Of a DNA stretch of 64,000 nucleotides, positions 28,968 through 41,440 are shown piece after piece. Every line of letters starts with the position of its first letter. Within the stretch, counting starts at the first letter, position 1. The notes under the pieces were generated by a model. It was given only the letters and a program-made list of their open reading frames with translations, did not search any database and had not been told where the DNA came from. Source of the stretch: Tetmemena sp. SeJ-2015 (lineage: Eukaryota > Ciliophora > Spirotrichea > Sporadotrichida > Oxytrichidae); the NCBI GenBank assembly GCA_027382625.1, contig JAJKFJ010021508.1:1-64000 (forward strand), in the 5' to 3' direction. The position numbers and the translations under genes were made by a program.

Positions 28968-31877
28968 ATGGATTAGCAATCTGTGGAAAGTCTCGAGTCA
29001 TATAAACTTAAATTCTAAATAATAAATTTGAATTTAAACACTTAAGGTTTAATGATAATCTGAGATAAAAGATCTTCGAATCACGAGATATCTGGGCATA
29101 AATTTCAATAGAACACACTCCAATCGAAAATGTGATGAAATAGTTAAAGAGCTTTAAATTAAACTTCATCGATCCAAGCTTCCCTCCTCATGATATTTCA
29201 CTTTATCCACAAGAGCTTGTAGAAATTGGTGGTCCCTTTGATAAGAAAATTCAGTGGAGAAGGCCAAAAGATTTCATACCAGCATCAATAAAACTTTGAA
29301 CGTGAACAATATTTATAAGGTTCCTTTTGATAATAAATTCTAACACTTTTAGGCCTGATATATTTAAAAAGCAAATTGAGCCTTCAGACATAAGAGAAGG
29401 ATCTCTTGGAGATTCGTGGTTTTTAGGTGCTATTGCATCACTAGCAGAGCACCCCTAACTTATTGAGAAGCTGTTTGTTAACAAAACTTATAACGATGAG
29501 GGAGTTTACAGAGTGAGATTATGCAAGAATGGCGAATGGCATTCCGTGACTGTAGACGACTATTTCCCTTGTTTTGTGAACGGTGGTCCTATTTTCTCAA
29601 GCACCTAAGACCATGAGCTATGGATTCTTATCCTAGAGAAAGCGTATGCAAAGTTGCATGGAAACTATCTATCTCTAAGAGGCGGATATGCTTTTGAGGG
29701 ACTCTAAGATCTCACTGGATGCCCTTCTGTCTATATTTGACTTTTCTTATCTCTTATAAAATCATCATAATTAAAGTTTAGTACGATATTTTGAGTTAAA
29801 GCGTGAAGAACATAGTGCAAAATGGAGAGTTATGGACAGTTTTGCAATAATATCATAAGGAAAATTTCTTGATCAGCTTGAGTACTCATGGAGAGGACGA
29901 AGAATACCAAGGCGCTTTTGTTGTAGAGTAAAATTTTTTAAATTAAGTTTAGTCTATTTCATCACTTAGTTTTAAATTTACTAGAAATTTTAGAATTAGG
30001 ACACAGGTCTACTCAAAGCGCATTCTTACACCATAATTAACATAATAGATATAAACGGAAACAAATTAATCCAACTCAAAAATCCCTGGGGAAAATCCTT
30101 AACAAACAGGGGCAAATGGAGTGAGGGTAGCCCTTTATGGACTCCTCAAATGAAAAGATTGGTAGAGCAATAAACTCAATCTCATGTCAAAGGAGGGTAA
30201 TAAAGTAACACTTTTTGGATGAGCTTTGACGAGGTGGTGAGTAACTTCAGATCTATCAATCTCTGCAGAATTAAAAATTGGGAAGAGATTAGAGTCAGAG
30301 GGAAATTCCTAAGAGTGCAGGATAAAAACAACATCACAAATGAAATTGTCCTCAGTAGGTTAATACAAATTTATTGCTTTTTATCATTAGATGGCATTAC
30401 ACTGTAAGATAATTGAATAATTTAAAGCTAGAAAAGTATCTTGAAACTGGTTCCATATTTATGTAATTATAGGCTGAGCTGAAGAAACGCACTCATCTCT
30501 TTATTTCTCTGCATTAAGAAGATGAGAGAGTGTAATTCATGGGTGAAATGAGACCATATCTAGATGTTGGAATTGTGGTGTTAAAGCAAGTCAATGAAGG
30601 ACAGTTTAAACTTGTGCATATGAAAGAATTCGCAGAGACCAAATTTTTTGAAGTCGACCTCTATCTTGAACCTGGATCCTACATCTTCATACCTAAGTAA
30701 GAAAGCTCTAAACAATTTATTTTTTTCATCCTTCTATGACTAGTTTTAATATTTCTTTAAGAACGTCAGGATGCACTTTGAAGGTTAATTCTTTTGGGCA
30801 AGACTCCTTAGATTTGAACTATAAAAGCTTTTTTTTAGTATAAATTAATGCTATACGATAGAAAATTCAAAAGAGCCTGCTGACCACTTACTCTTCACTC
30901 TAAAAGTACAAGATACGCTTATCTTAAGTTCTATAGGATATCTTTAGAAAATTCGATTTGCAGATGAATGGAGAGCTTTAGTTCTAAGAATTTTAGGATT
31001 TCTTCACCTGTTTAGGCTTTAAACTTTCTGAAGATGAATATTAATCCCAAATCCTTAGACAAGTACTGCTCCACTGCAGATGGCCTCACCTTCCAAGGGC
31101 TTCAAAGATTTCATGATGAACTCTTATCTTTCGCAGGGAGCGGAGAGCATGCGACTGTGGATGGGCAAGTTGGGCTATCAGATAATAGAGGGAAGGTTCC
31201 TAAGTGAGCGATCTAGGATGTTTGTAATGAGCATCCATAGTGATAACCCAGTACAAATATTATTAAAGTAGTATTCTTTCATATAAATAGATAAATGGTT
31301 GTTGGGGATAGCTTGCAAAGTGACATAGACTTTAAAAGCAACGAGCTTATAATTAAAGAATACGGGAGAGAGATCTACTCAAATTAATTTGACTATAATT
31401 TAATTAGTTTAATTTATAACATTCAAACGGACCATTGAAGATATACTGTGCTTTCTCTGAGTAAGGATCTATCTTAAATTGCTTACTTATAATTATAGGA
31501 ACATAAACTGCTATAGTTTTCTAGCTCACCATATTGAAACCTAAGAGGATGAACCACTGGCTAATGAAGAGCAAGATCTGAAAGACTTCCCTATTTCAGT
31601 CAGAATTTTAAAAATTTCATTGCTGTCATTCTAATTTAAAAGAATAGACCTGAGTTAATTCAGTTAAGTCATCTCGACAAATACTCACCACGCCTTGATC
31701 GAAAAAATATTAGAACCTGGAGAACTCATGTTCATGTTCCATGCCAAGATCGTAGACCCTAATTTTAAGCAGCCACTCAAACCTACCATTCAATACTAGA
31801 TTAAAATATGCGTTTTATTTATTATTTAGAGAGTTCAGGATATCATAGAAGACAGTGGGTTGCAAGATAGAATATGA
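28968..31877 (+). CDS. Calpain-like protein with Cys-to-Ser active site
   Basis: ATG at 28968 (MDQQSVESLESYKLKF), an early insert, then the N-terminal block IGGPFDKKIQWRRPKDFIP. The protease core begins DIREGSLGDSWFLGAIASLA (about 29390-29450); the canonical motif is GDCWFLGA, and here the catalytic Cys codon is TCG, Ser. The rest of the triad is kept: LLKAHSYTIINI (His) near 30015 and IQLKNPWGKS (Asn) near 30075. LWILILEKAYAKLHGNY and GGYAFEGLQDLTG are typical calpain core. A calpain-III-like beta domain follows (KKRTHLFISLHQEDERV, 30480; LYLEPGSYIFIPKQES, 30660), then a second such region near 31550-31800. TGA at 31875-31877. Family knowledge: the core is a Ca-dependent cysteine protease; with Ser it is probably inactive or regulatory, as in many protist calpain-like proteins. 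It follows VPS13 by 100 bp. Confidence 0.8.
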
Positions 31878-32332
31878 ATCAACTTTAATAATGCTTCTAT
31901 ATTTTAATGAAATTTCCTTTAAGACTTATTTATTTCATTATATTTATCTTTTCAGTTTAAAATCACTTTATAAGTGAATATAATAAGTGAAATCAAAGGC
32001 TAGCTTGCATATTTGTGTGATAATTCCTGTGGTTTTTTATTTTCTAATACAAACTCTGTTATCATTAACATTTAAAATTAAATCTAAAAAACAATTTAAA
32101 TTTTTCTTTTAGCGAAAAAATAACTTGTAAATTTTTTTGCAATAATAAATTTATTTTCTTGAGTAAATTAAACTAAGACTTATCATTTCAAATTTTAAGA
32201 AAAATAAAAAAATATTAAATTACATTTATTTGTCTTAAATCTATCATTTAAATTGATTGATATATTTAAGAGGAATTTCATGGATAATGATCTATGATAA
32301 CTTATTCTTCTGGAAAAAGATTATAAAAGTCC
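31878..32332. other. Convergent intergenic spacer
   Basis: 455 bp, strongly AT-rich, between the calpain-like stop and the stop of the minus-strand gene at 32333. It contains a TTTTTTGCAATAATAAA element at about 32135, a motif also seen near 46295. No coding signal. Confidence 0.5.
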
Positions 32333-35300
32333 TCAATATTGGCTTGACTAAATAAATTAAAAATTATCTTTTATTTCAGACCACTGCTAATAATCTATCT
32401 TTAGAAATTTCTAGTTCCTTACACTTGCTTAATACCCTTCTTGGAAAGAGCTATAATGGGTGCCTGATCTTGTAGAAAAGAATCCCTTCTCACAAAACTT
32501 GCTCCTCCCTAATTACTTCCCCCTTGGCTTGAATTTTAAGTCCTCTACTTTGCTTATCAAAAATAAATATAGAATATTGTATATGCATAGATATTTCTCA
32601 ATTGATAGCTATTATTGGTGATAACAGCAGTGCTCTAATTTGATTTATAGTTTGTCATCTGGAACTGAGACTCTTCTTCTTACTCTTGCAGTCTTGGATT
32701 CTTTCTCAAAGACATTACTCCACTTATAAGGTATGGCTCATTCTAATTGATCTTGAACTCTGGCTAAGCTCCTACTGATTCAATAATAATTAGATAAAAC
32801 TAGATCTTCTCTTGGCTCTTTGGTTTGAGTGAAATCTAATTTAGAAGCCTTTATCAACTCTCTGCAAAGGCTGTAGCTGATTAGCAGTTGAGATCTCTTT
32901 CCTTGCTTGTTTCTGGCTAAGCAAGTGAATTTAGTTCAACTTTAGAGGAAGAGGAAGGTTAGCAGTTGATTCCTCTTCGTACTGAATTAATGGCCTCTGT
33001 GCTTAATGATAGGTTCTGTTCATAAAGGAATGGCCAGCCCTGTGCTGATGAGACTAGGTAGGGAACTCGTTATTAAAGGAGAGTTACTGCTACTGGGGAT
33101 CCATCTAAGGGAGAGAAGGAAGGTCATTTACATAAATGCTTTCCCTTTAAGGTTGCTGATTATAGATTGCTTCCTTTTCATTTTTAGGAGGCGAAAGTGG
33201 CCCTAAATTTATTAGTGAGGAATTTAGAGAGACTTAGGCTGTGTAAATAGAACCATTGGCCTTGTTACACTTATTCTATTTTGTACTTTGCCTGCGGGAA
33301 GAGATAGAATTAAATTCATTAACTTGTTAGCTATCCTCTAATGCCCGAGAGGAGCAAAGCCTGTCTATCATACTTTCATTCTCTTGGTTAAACTTCTAAA
33401 AATTCAGAATTCTAAGATCAGGCCATAAAAATTACGCATTTAAAATACTCAAAATTAAAAGCCTAACTAAGTGGTTCTTTTTGCTAGATCCTGGTTAACC
33501 TTGGCTGAAGCTATTTTATCTTAATTTAATTTAAAAAGCTTGAAAACTGCTTCTTTATTCGTTGTAAGAATAGAGCTCTATTTGACAGTTTGAGTGGTCT
33601 TTGAGCTATTTAGTTCGAGTCGATTTTATGAATGAAGACATCATTAAATTGCTTTGTGTTGTTTTCAAATATTTCAAACTTATCTATCCTTTGAGGTGAT
33701 ACATGTTTAAAATATAGCCAATGATATTTACTTATTTAGTGTTATAGTTTAATCTCTGTGAGTATCTGATCAAGTAATTCAGGCTTTAATCTTTTAGCAA
33801 AAACTTTCAAATATAAAGAAAATAATAATTTAGGACTGGAATAGAACTTTGGCGTGAACGAGTCTTTTAAGCTTTTCCGCGGAATCTTCCTCTCTTCTTG
33901 GGTTCCCCCTTTTTTTCTCCTCCTATTTTTATGAGTTTTTTAAATTTTAAATTTTTAAATTTTTTTAAATTGCAAGAGTTTGAATTTTTAATTGGGGGAC
34001 TGAAGAGAGATTTCTTATCGAAGGGGGATTTTTTTTCAGCCTTTTAAACTAAAAATAACAAAAATTTTCTGCTCATCATTCATTCCAGATTATTGCCTCT
34101 GATAGCTACTATTTTTAGAGTTCTTTTTCTGTGACTGCTGCTCTCTGCTATCAGGGAAAATGTTGACAAAGCTAAAATCGTTTTAATGGGCTAGCTAGTT
34201 GTGAGGGTGATTATGCAAGAGAGAACTTTCCAAAGATTGCCTTGCCTTTTGCTTTAGAGTATCTGTGAAATGATAGATATATATCATAATGAAGATATTT
34301 CATACTTAGAATGATCGATACGACTGTCATAATTTCTTTAGCTCATAGATATCTTGATAGGAGTTGCCTTGTTATTCTGAGGAGTGAGAGTGGACTTATC
34401 ATAGCTCTATCTTGCCGTCTAAACTTTCATCAAAATGTTGTCAACGAGATCACTTGTGTTTTGATCAGTAACGATCATCTCAGATGCTCTCTGCTGAGGG
34501 CGTCTACTGCCTCTCATCACTGGAGTTAAGTCCCTCTCGACTGTTTTATAGTTTTTCATTTATAAAACGATCATTTCAATAAATAATGAAATGAGATTTT
34601 CTAGTCAGAAATGTTTTATGTCCTGGTTAATCTAGCAGCTCTGCCTAGTTGTTCTAAATCTTCCTACTCATTCTTGTCAGAGCAAATGAAATCAAGATAA
34701 GTTTGAAATTATATGGAGAGCTGACTTGCAGGCTGTCTTATCTATTAATATCGTCTGCTCCTCTCTGTGAAAGTTTGATTTACTCCAACTCCATGGAGAT
34801 TATGTTCTTGATAGAATCCTTATTTAATTAGAACTCCTTCTAAAGAGCATCATTCACTTTTATGTGACTCTGCTTGTCATTTCTGAATTTTGATGGAGAA
34901 ATTGTTATAGAGGGAATCTTATTAGATAAGGGGTCAGAAACTTATTCAGGAAGATTGTTTTCCACCTCCTAGGATTTCGCACGATAAGTCTGGGCCTCTT
35001 CTACATCTTGAGCCTCAACTAAATATATATATTTGCATCAATATATCAAAAGAATATGAAAAACTTCATGATGATCAATCGTAGTTGTAAAAACCATAGA
35101 GAAAAATTGATGAATAATCGTGCGAAGAACTACGCTTTTGGCTTTAAGTCTGTCTTTATTCTTTAGCTGTCTCTCTTTGCTCTGCTGTTTGCAAAAGTTC
35201 ATTAGTCTTTGAGTATTCTTAGTCATTTTATCATAGAGGTGACTGAATTTTTCAAGTTCCAATTTGATTTTGGTAATCTTTTTGACTGCATTAGGAATTT

Positions 35301-35712
35301 GATGGGTTTTCTTGGCTGAAGTTTCCTTGGTAATAAGAATTCCTCCAGTGTTTTTCTTTTCATAGTTAGGCTATGAATTATCAAGGGTCTTGAAGTCAAA
35401 ATAAGTTTGTTAAGATATTCTATGTTATTTGCAATAAATGTGTGATAAAATAAAGTCAAACTAAGTGCGAATTCCGGAGGGTGATAATCCAGATGAAGCA
35501 ATCTTGGAGACTTGCCTCTAAACTTAAGGTATGGATAAATCCTCAAACCTCAGTTTCATATATAATAAGATAATAGTAAAGAGATTCTTTGGCAAGCTTG
35601 AGAGTGCTTAAATATGAGTGGTGAAAGAGCTTTCGCCTGCGTCAAAAGGTTCAGATGTCTTTTTACCAATCGATGTACTTCTTTCAGCCCTTTTGCTCAA
35701 GTTGTAACTCAT
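32333..35712 (-). CDS. Unrecognised Gln-rich protein with basic helical segment
   Basis: ATG at 35710-35712 (MSYNLSKRAERSTSIGKKTS). Coding blocks under the ciliate code: a Lys-rich helical stretch (KKITKIKLELEKFSHLYDKM, RLMNFCKQQSKERQLKN, about 35270-35100); RDLTPVMRGSRRPQQRASEM (about 34500); SPQRIDKFEIFENNTKQFND (33690); QENESMIDRLCSSRALEDSQ to LPSLPQMDPQQQQLSFNNEF (33400-33080); QPEFKINQNEPYLISGVMSL (32760); and a C-terminal basic block ending at TGA 32333-32335. Frame changes between blocks indicate introns or IESs, including one around 35390-35460. No family motif recognised. Low-complexity Gln/Asn/Ser composition suggests a regulatory or scaffolding protein, but that is a guess. It converges with the calpain-like gene. 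Confidence 0.6.
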
Positions 35713-36255
35713 AAATTATTTTTATCATTTTAAAGATATTTAAAGAGAAAAATGAGATTAAATAAATAAAGATATTGAAACCTCAATTAATTGCACGATT
35801 TTCCATTAGGCATAAACTTCTTCATAGTCTCTAATTGAGCGATTAAATTCTAACTACAAAAGTCAACTTCTCTGAGAATAATGAATAGGAAATATAATGA
35901 AAAGAAATAATCTGGGTCACAATAGATTTATTCGCAATTGATAGGAGAAAAACATAGATATGATGATTGATCTAAGTTCAAGACTATTCTATATGTTATC
36001 ATAGCACAAACTCCAATTAAATAATATACTCCAAACAATTCAAGAACGGAGTCAAAATTAAAAATAGATGCTAATCTTCTAAGTATAGATAGCAGTTTGT
36101 TTGTGCTTGCTAAGTATTTTCATTTAACTTTATAATTTCTAATTATAAACTTATAATAATCCTTATGCTCTTTAAATAGTATAAAATCTAAATTCATAAG
36201 GTTTGAGATCGTTGAATTTTGAGCCAATCTTATTTTGTCTATCTTTTAAAATTAC
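35713..36255. other. Tandem intergenic spacer
   Basis: 543 bp of AT-rich DNA between two minus-strand genes. I see no coding frame with convincing composition. It should contain the promoter of the 35712 gene and the 3' end of the 38233 gene. Confidence 0.45.
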
Positions 36256-38233
36256 TCATTCTAAATATTCTTGATGATTGCCTATGCTGCTGCTTCGTTC
36301 GGCTTGTACTTATAATTAACTACAACTTTATAAATACTACCCATTGTTCTAATTCTAATTCAAGCCATTGAAATTGCCCTTGTTTGCCCTCGTCTAGCCT
36401 CTAATGAATTCAAAATACTCTTTTTAAGCTACTATATAAATATCTAATAATTCTTGCTGTCTCTTAGTATGCTCAATGATTTGATTGTACTGATCCTTGA
36501 CTAAGTTTATTTTGTCAACGAGTTGCCAAATTTTGTTATTCTTTTTATTGGCCTGAATCATGTTGCAGAGCATCTCCCATCCTCTCATGCCCTCGTCATA
36601 CTTGATAATGCCCCAGTCTGCAAATATTGAGGTCGCATTTTCATACAGGAACTGCTTATGAGCTTTGAGATGAGTGAGAGCCGATTAGTATTGAGCCATC
36701 GCTTCCTTTATCTTCCCCTTACTAGTTCTATAACAATTATAAGCAATTTCTAGAAACTATATTTTCTACTTGGCCTAGACCTAGTGGTCTTATTCTAATC
36801 ATTATTGGGATCAGCACTTTCCAGAAAAGACACATTCGACTATTTAGAGTTGGCTCTAGTCAGAGCTTTTCTCTTTTTATTAGAATTCCTGGCTAACAAA
36901 GCTAAAATGGAAAATGAAAAAGATTTAAACATATTTAGCTTTAGCATTTGCTCTTGTATCGCTAATTGGTTCGAACTCTTCTATTGATTCTTCTTCAAAT
37001 TTAGACTTACTCTTTCCCTATCCGCTGCTCTAGACTTGGAGAGTCAAATAAATTATACCTAAGTTTCAACCACAACATTGTAATTTTTTGCTAGCTGACT
37101 CCTACCACTACTTGGATTAAAATCATTCAGCTTGAAATTAAATCAATGCTTCATTAAAATGATCTTGAAACTTGCTTGCCTAAACTTACTCAACCTCTAA
37201 GTTTAAGAAAGGGGCTGAAGATTTCTATTCGAGGAAGTCAAATTTCTATTGGAGGAGGTGTGGGATAGCAAGTTTCTCTAAGATGATTAGTTTTAGCCCA
37301 AGGCTTCTCCAGACCCAGCAACTGCTTTCAGAGTCTAGACAGCCAATCGGTTTCTATAGATTAAATCAAGCATGTGAAATCTTATTTAAAATATCTAGGG
37401 CTGTTGATATTAAGGACTTGTCCTGAGTTATGTTAGGTAGTTCCCTCGAAGTTCCCTGACAACAACTTCTAAGGCTTGAATTTTATTTGAGATTGAATGA
37501 CGGTTTAAGAAGTTAGACTCTCATCATCACCCTGGACTTAGTTGATTGGCAGCAGAAGTCTCCGGCTGCTACTCCCATTTGCACTTTGGAATTTGACGAG
37601 CTGATCTTCTCCCTCCGTTTTGCCTCTTTCGTATCTCAGCTCTCTAGTTTGTTAAGGAGAATTTAAATTCTTGTCTATGCCTCTTTTAGAGACTGAGACC
37701 TGATCAATTATTTATTACTCAAAGGAATCCCAGTTTTTAATTTTCTCCTCTAAGTTAGAAGACTGTTTCATAGAATTGCTTTCCCTCAGCGCAGTTAATT
37801 TCTTAGGACTATTCTAGAGCACTAATGATCTTTGCAAGGGACTTAGATTCTTTAGCTGTATAATTGGAACCTAGCCTATTTTTTGCCTTCTCTAAGTTTA
37901 TTAAGGGGAGATCTATAATGTTCCTTTGCTTCCCTCATAAAGAAAAAATGATAATGCATTGCTATTTTAGTTAGATGGTTCTCCCTTAATATGTCATCCA
38001 GTGATAAGAATCAACACTTTATATTTATGCTGATTAGATTAAATAAGTTGTTGAGTATCTGAGCTTGAATTGTTTTTGCGTTTGATTTTTGACTTCATAC
38101 TCTCATCACTGAGTCTAAGTGTACCCAAGCCAATCCCTCTTTAGGCTTGAGTGCGCTGAGTAAGTTCCTACCCGCTACTTATTTCCGAACTTCTTTCTTA
38201 GCGAAGGTTTTGCTCTTTCTGTTCGTTAATCAT
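36256..38233 (-). CDS. Unrecognised protein with Ser/Gln-rich N-terminus and helical C-terminus
   Basis: ATG at 38231-38233 (MINEQKEQNLRQERSSEISS). N-terminal two thirds are disordered-looking, rich in Ser, Gln, Lys and Arg (RGKTEGEDQLVKFQSANGSS, NLLSHTSSNRNLTSSNRNLQ, KFEEESIEEFEPISDTRANA). The last 130 residues (about 36720-36330) are helical: YRTSKGKIKEAMAQYQSALT, then FADWGIIKYDEGMRGWEMLC and KIWQLVDKINLVKDQYNQII. This resembles TPR-like or other alpha-helical repeats but no clear family. TGA at 36256-36258. Frame changes near 37150, 37000 and 36750 mark introns or IESs. Function unknown. Confidence 0.6.
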
Positions 38234-38607
38234 TTTACCACTGCTCTATATTTACATCTAAAACTTTAAAGTAAAATGCAATTTGGGTATATATTTATCA
38301 ATTTATCGCTTAATATTTTTACGAGTATTGGATCCTAGATAATTATAATTCTTAATTTCTAAAACTGGAAGAAGTGGCTAATTTATTTCTCTGAGGTTAC
38401 AGTGGAGATTGAACCATAGTATCTATTTACATAATATTTATGCATGCCTACCCTATAAATCATCATCATGGAATGGGTAATAAGTCAGAGAGAAGATTGA
38501 TTTCATGGTTAGCCAATTTAATTAGAGTTTCATATTGATTTATCAAATTAGAAAATTATTAGGAAGTTCATCTTCTAGGATTCTAGGGCACTTCATCCCT
38601 TCCAAGA

Positions 38608-41327
38608 TCAGTCATTATTTTGGTTTTGCCTTTTGGTGTTGGGTTCAAATCTCTTGGATGGATCCTCTCCTCTGTCGTTCACATCCTCCTCTCTTTATCT
38701 CTTTCCTAGCATGGTGGCCTAGTCTTAATTGTTTGCATTTTCGTTGGCATGCCTAGCTGAATAGTAATCATTCTTACAAATTTAAATATAAATTGATTAA
38801 TTAAAGGAGAAGCAAAAAGCTAGTGACCAAGAAATTCATTGCTGATTCAGTGGAGATAAACTCTTAATCGCCAGTCAAGTCTAGCTAATTTATTATGTCT
38901 TCTTATAATCGCATCAACAGTGGAAAATAAAATGATAAAATAAAAAAAGCAAAAAATTAGCTATGAAAATCAAAGTCATCATTAACGAAAAATCTTGCAT
39001 AAAACAGTAAGCATCTGTTGCCTCTCACCAAAAAGACATTTATCAAGGACGAACATTTTTAGCTTGTTTCTTTCAAAATTATTTCCTCACTCATAAGGTT
39101 AAGAGATCATATATTTTTCATTCAGAATATTAGAGAGAGCAATTTCATTTAGCTAAACCTGCAATGGAGACATTTAAAGCAATTGATAAAGGGATTGTTA
39201 GGAGCAAATTAGCAGAGTTAGTTTCAATATAAGTTAAGTTTGAGTCTTTAAAAATAATGACAGTATCTACCAAATTTAAAAAGATGATTTGAATAAAAAC
39301 AATTTATAGATTCTTAGCCTGGTTTTAGTTGGCTCCGTTATGAGGGTTGTGATTTTTGTTAGCATAGTTTTGGTTTTGATGAAAGCCTCCTCTGTAGGAT
39401 TGAGCCCCTCCATTATTATGATGATTATTGTTCTTGTAGTATGGCTGATTAGGATGATTTTGGTTTTGCATCTGAGCTTTCTTATGATCTTTCTGGGCTT
39501 TGGCACCCATCTCGTGAACTTCTCCCTCAATCTTAGGGAGCTGAGATGGATCACAAGGTAGAGGGTCAGATCCAAAGAAAGGATGCTTGAGGCACTACTG
39601 TGCAGTCCAGCGTTTAGCCGGATCGAGCACTAGCATCTTCTCTTGAAGGTCGATGAAGAGTTACTTCTCTGAATCACTCCTAAGAGGAAATTGATGAAAG
39701 TGTGTATAGAAGAAATGAAGAAGAGAAATTTCATGGAAATTAGAAGCTTACATATTTTTAAGAGTTTCATTGAAGAAGTTTCTAAGAGTTGGATGCTTGT
39801 ACTGTGAAGGATTTATCTTGTTGGCGAAGTGACTGTAGTTGGGCATGTTTGCCACTCCTGGGAAGGTGCTCTCGTTGAAACCTCCACACTTGTCAATTAT
39901 CATAGAGACAGTGCTCTCCTCATGATTACCAGGGAAGAGTGGAGTCAGAGTCATCAACTCGCTGAAGAAACACCTAAAAGATAATTTATTAAGCAACTAA
40001 CTCCTACCCAACTATAATAATTTTAAAGATTAATTATAACAGACCAAATGTCTATAGCAGCCCCATAGTTTCTCATGCCTAGCAATAGCTCAGGCGCTCT
40101 GTACCAAAGCGTAACCACTCTTGTAGTATACTCAACTAGCTTAGTATGGGGATAGAAGATTCTCGCAAGTCCAAAGTCAGCGATCTTCACTATTCCATCC
40201 TTGCTAAGAAGAATATTCCCGCCTTTTATATCACGATGCAAGATGTGCTACTCGTGCATGTAAGCTACTCCCTGCAACACTTGCTTCATTATGCACTTCT
40301 TTTGTGCCAGGTCATTCATTAAAGTACAAAAATGATTATGATTATAAATTAAGAGGTCAAAGGATATTTTCAAGTCGATCAATCCATTGAAGTCGTGGTG
40401 CACATACTCAAAAACCAAGAACACAGAGCCTCTATTCTTATTTTCTCGATTAGCTGCAAGTAGGTGAATAATTACAGGCGTAATACTTACGCTTTGAGGA
40501 TACAACTTCCATGAGTCTGACGACATTTGGATGGGAGAGTCTTTTCAAAATTTTGATCTCTCTCATTGCAGTGATTGGAAAGCCCTCCCTTTCTTGATCA
40601 GTCTTGATTCTTTTAAGCGCTATGATCTCTTCACTGCCAACCATCTTCGCTTTGTAGACTTGACTACAAAATTGATTATTAAAATAAGCTGAAAATTTAG
40701 TCCAATAATAGGAAATATTCTGATGAAAATACTTCTTTAAGGAACATTGATTGCGGATAAAAATATGAAATTTCTTACCCAAAAGTTCCTTGACCAATGA
40801 TAGTCTTCTCTTTGAAGATTTCAGCATCACGGATGGTCATATCAGCTTTGCTGATCCTGTTTATTTTCATGGTGGATTTAGGAAGCTCAACAAGTGTAGG
40901 TGGCTTCAAAATTACTGCAGGTTTCTTTTCTTGATCGCCCTACAAATATAGGTTTTGTGATTGTCTTCTTGCAAAAAGAGAGAGAGAGTGAGTGAGTTCT
41001 ATTTCTTACTTTTGCTTCTTAATGGCCCTGTTATTAAGCAGATTGAGAGATATCTGCAACTTTCTGAACCTGAAATTGTTATCCAAAGAAATGATTGAGC
41101 TACCTCCTATTGCTGCTGCAGTTTCTCTCCATTTTTAAGTTCTTCATCTCCATGCTTAGCTTTGTTCCCATCTACATCTATAAACAAGTGTAAGACGCTT
41201 AACTTTATAAGAAAACAGGGCATCTCGTCCTTCAAATGAAATTCATTAAAGACAGTCACGAAATGAATGCTGACTACTATCAGGAAGTAAATTTACTTAG
41301 GCTTTGTGGTTGGTCGTTTTCACTCAT
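38608..41327 (-). CDS. Cyclin-dependent kinase, CDK9/CDK12 (PITALRE) type
   Basis: ATG at 41325-41327 ([10 protein letters not shown]). Three N-terminal GT...AG introns are clear: 41178-41296, 41070-41103 and 40940-41009. The kinase domain starts [14 protein letters not shown] (glycine loop, 40800), continues [18 protein letters not shown] (catalytic Lys), has the cyclin-binding helix [12 protein letters not shown] (PITALRE type), [14 protein letters not shown] (catalytic loop, 40240), KIADFGLAR, and the T-loop [18 protein letters not shown]. It ends with [18 protein letters not shown] and [12 protein letters not shown], typical for CDK9/CDK12/CDKC. An Asn/Gln/His-rich tail follows (39510-39320). 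Such kinases phosphorylate the RNA polymerase II C-terminal domain with a cyclin T/K partner in the nucleus. A minus-strand block at 38608-38760 ([19 protein letters not shown]) may be the last exon, reached across a 500-bp insert; if not, the gene ends near 39250. Confidence 0.85.
38761..39290 (-). other. About 530-bp insert between CDK tail and a possible last exon
   Basis: No frame here has good coding composition, although the CDK frame stays open for part of it. If the acidic/basic block at 38608-38760 belongs to the kinase, this is a long intron or IES. The exact edges were not found. Confidence 0.3.
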
Positions 41328-41440
41328 TTTTAAAATTATTGCTGCGAATTAATTACAATAAATATAAGATCATTCACTCTCATACATAAGCTTAATGAGA
41401 AAGTGAGGCAGATATAATCTTTAATAAATTTAGCTGAATT
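41328..41440. promoter_or_regulatory. 113-bp divergent promoter region
   Basis: Spacer between the CDK start (minus) and the EXOIII gene start (plus). AT-rich, no specific motif recognised; it should serve both genes. Confidence 0.4.

Noticed and set aside
33940..34030. AAATTTTAAA-rich palindromic stretch as a transposon terminus
   Set aside because: It is simple AT-rich low complexity with no paired terminal repeat or transposase frame nearby.
35223..35546. 107-residue minus-strand ORF in the standard code
   Set aside because: The neighbouring frame gives the Lys-rich helical stretch with coding composition and continues the gene starting at 35712.
39276..39575. 99-residue minus-strand ORF in the standard code
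   Set aside because: It is a shadow of the CDK C-terminus. The frame giving KRWTAQQCLKHPFF and [12 protein letters not shown] matches the kinase family and contains a reassigned TAG.
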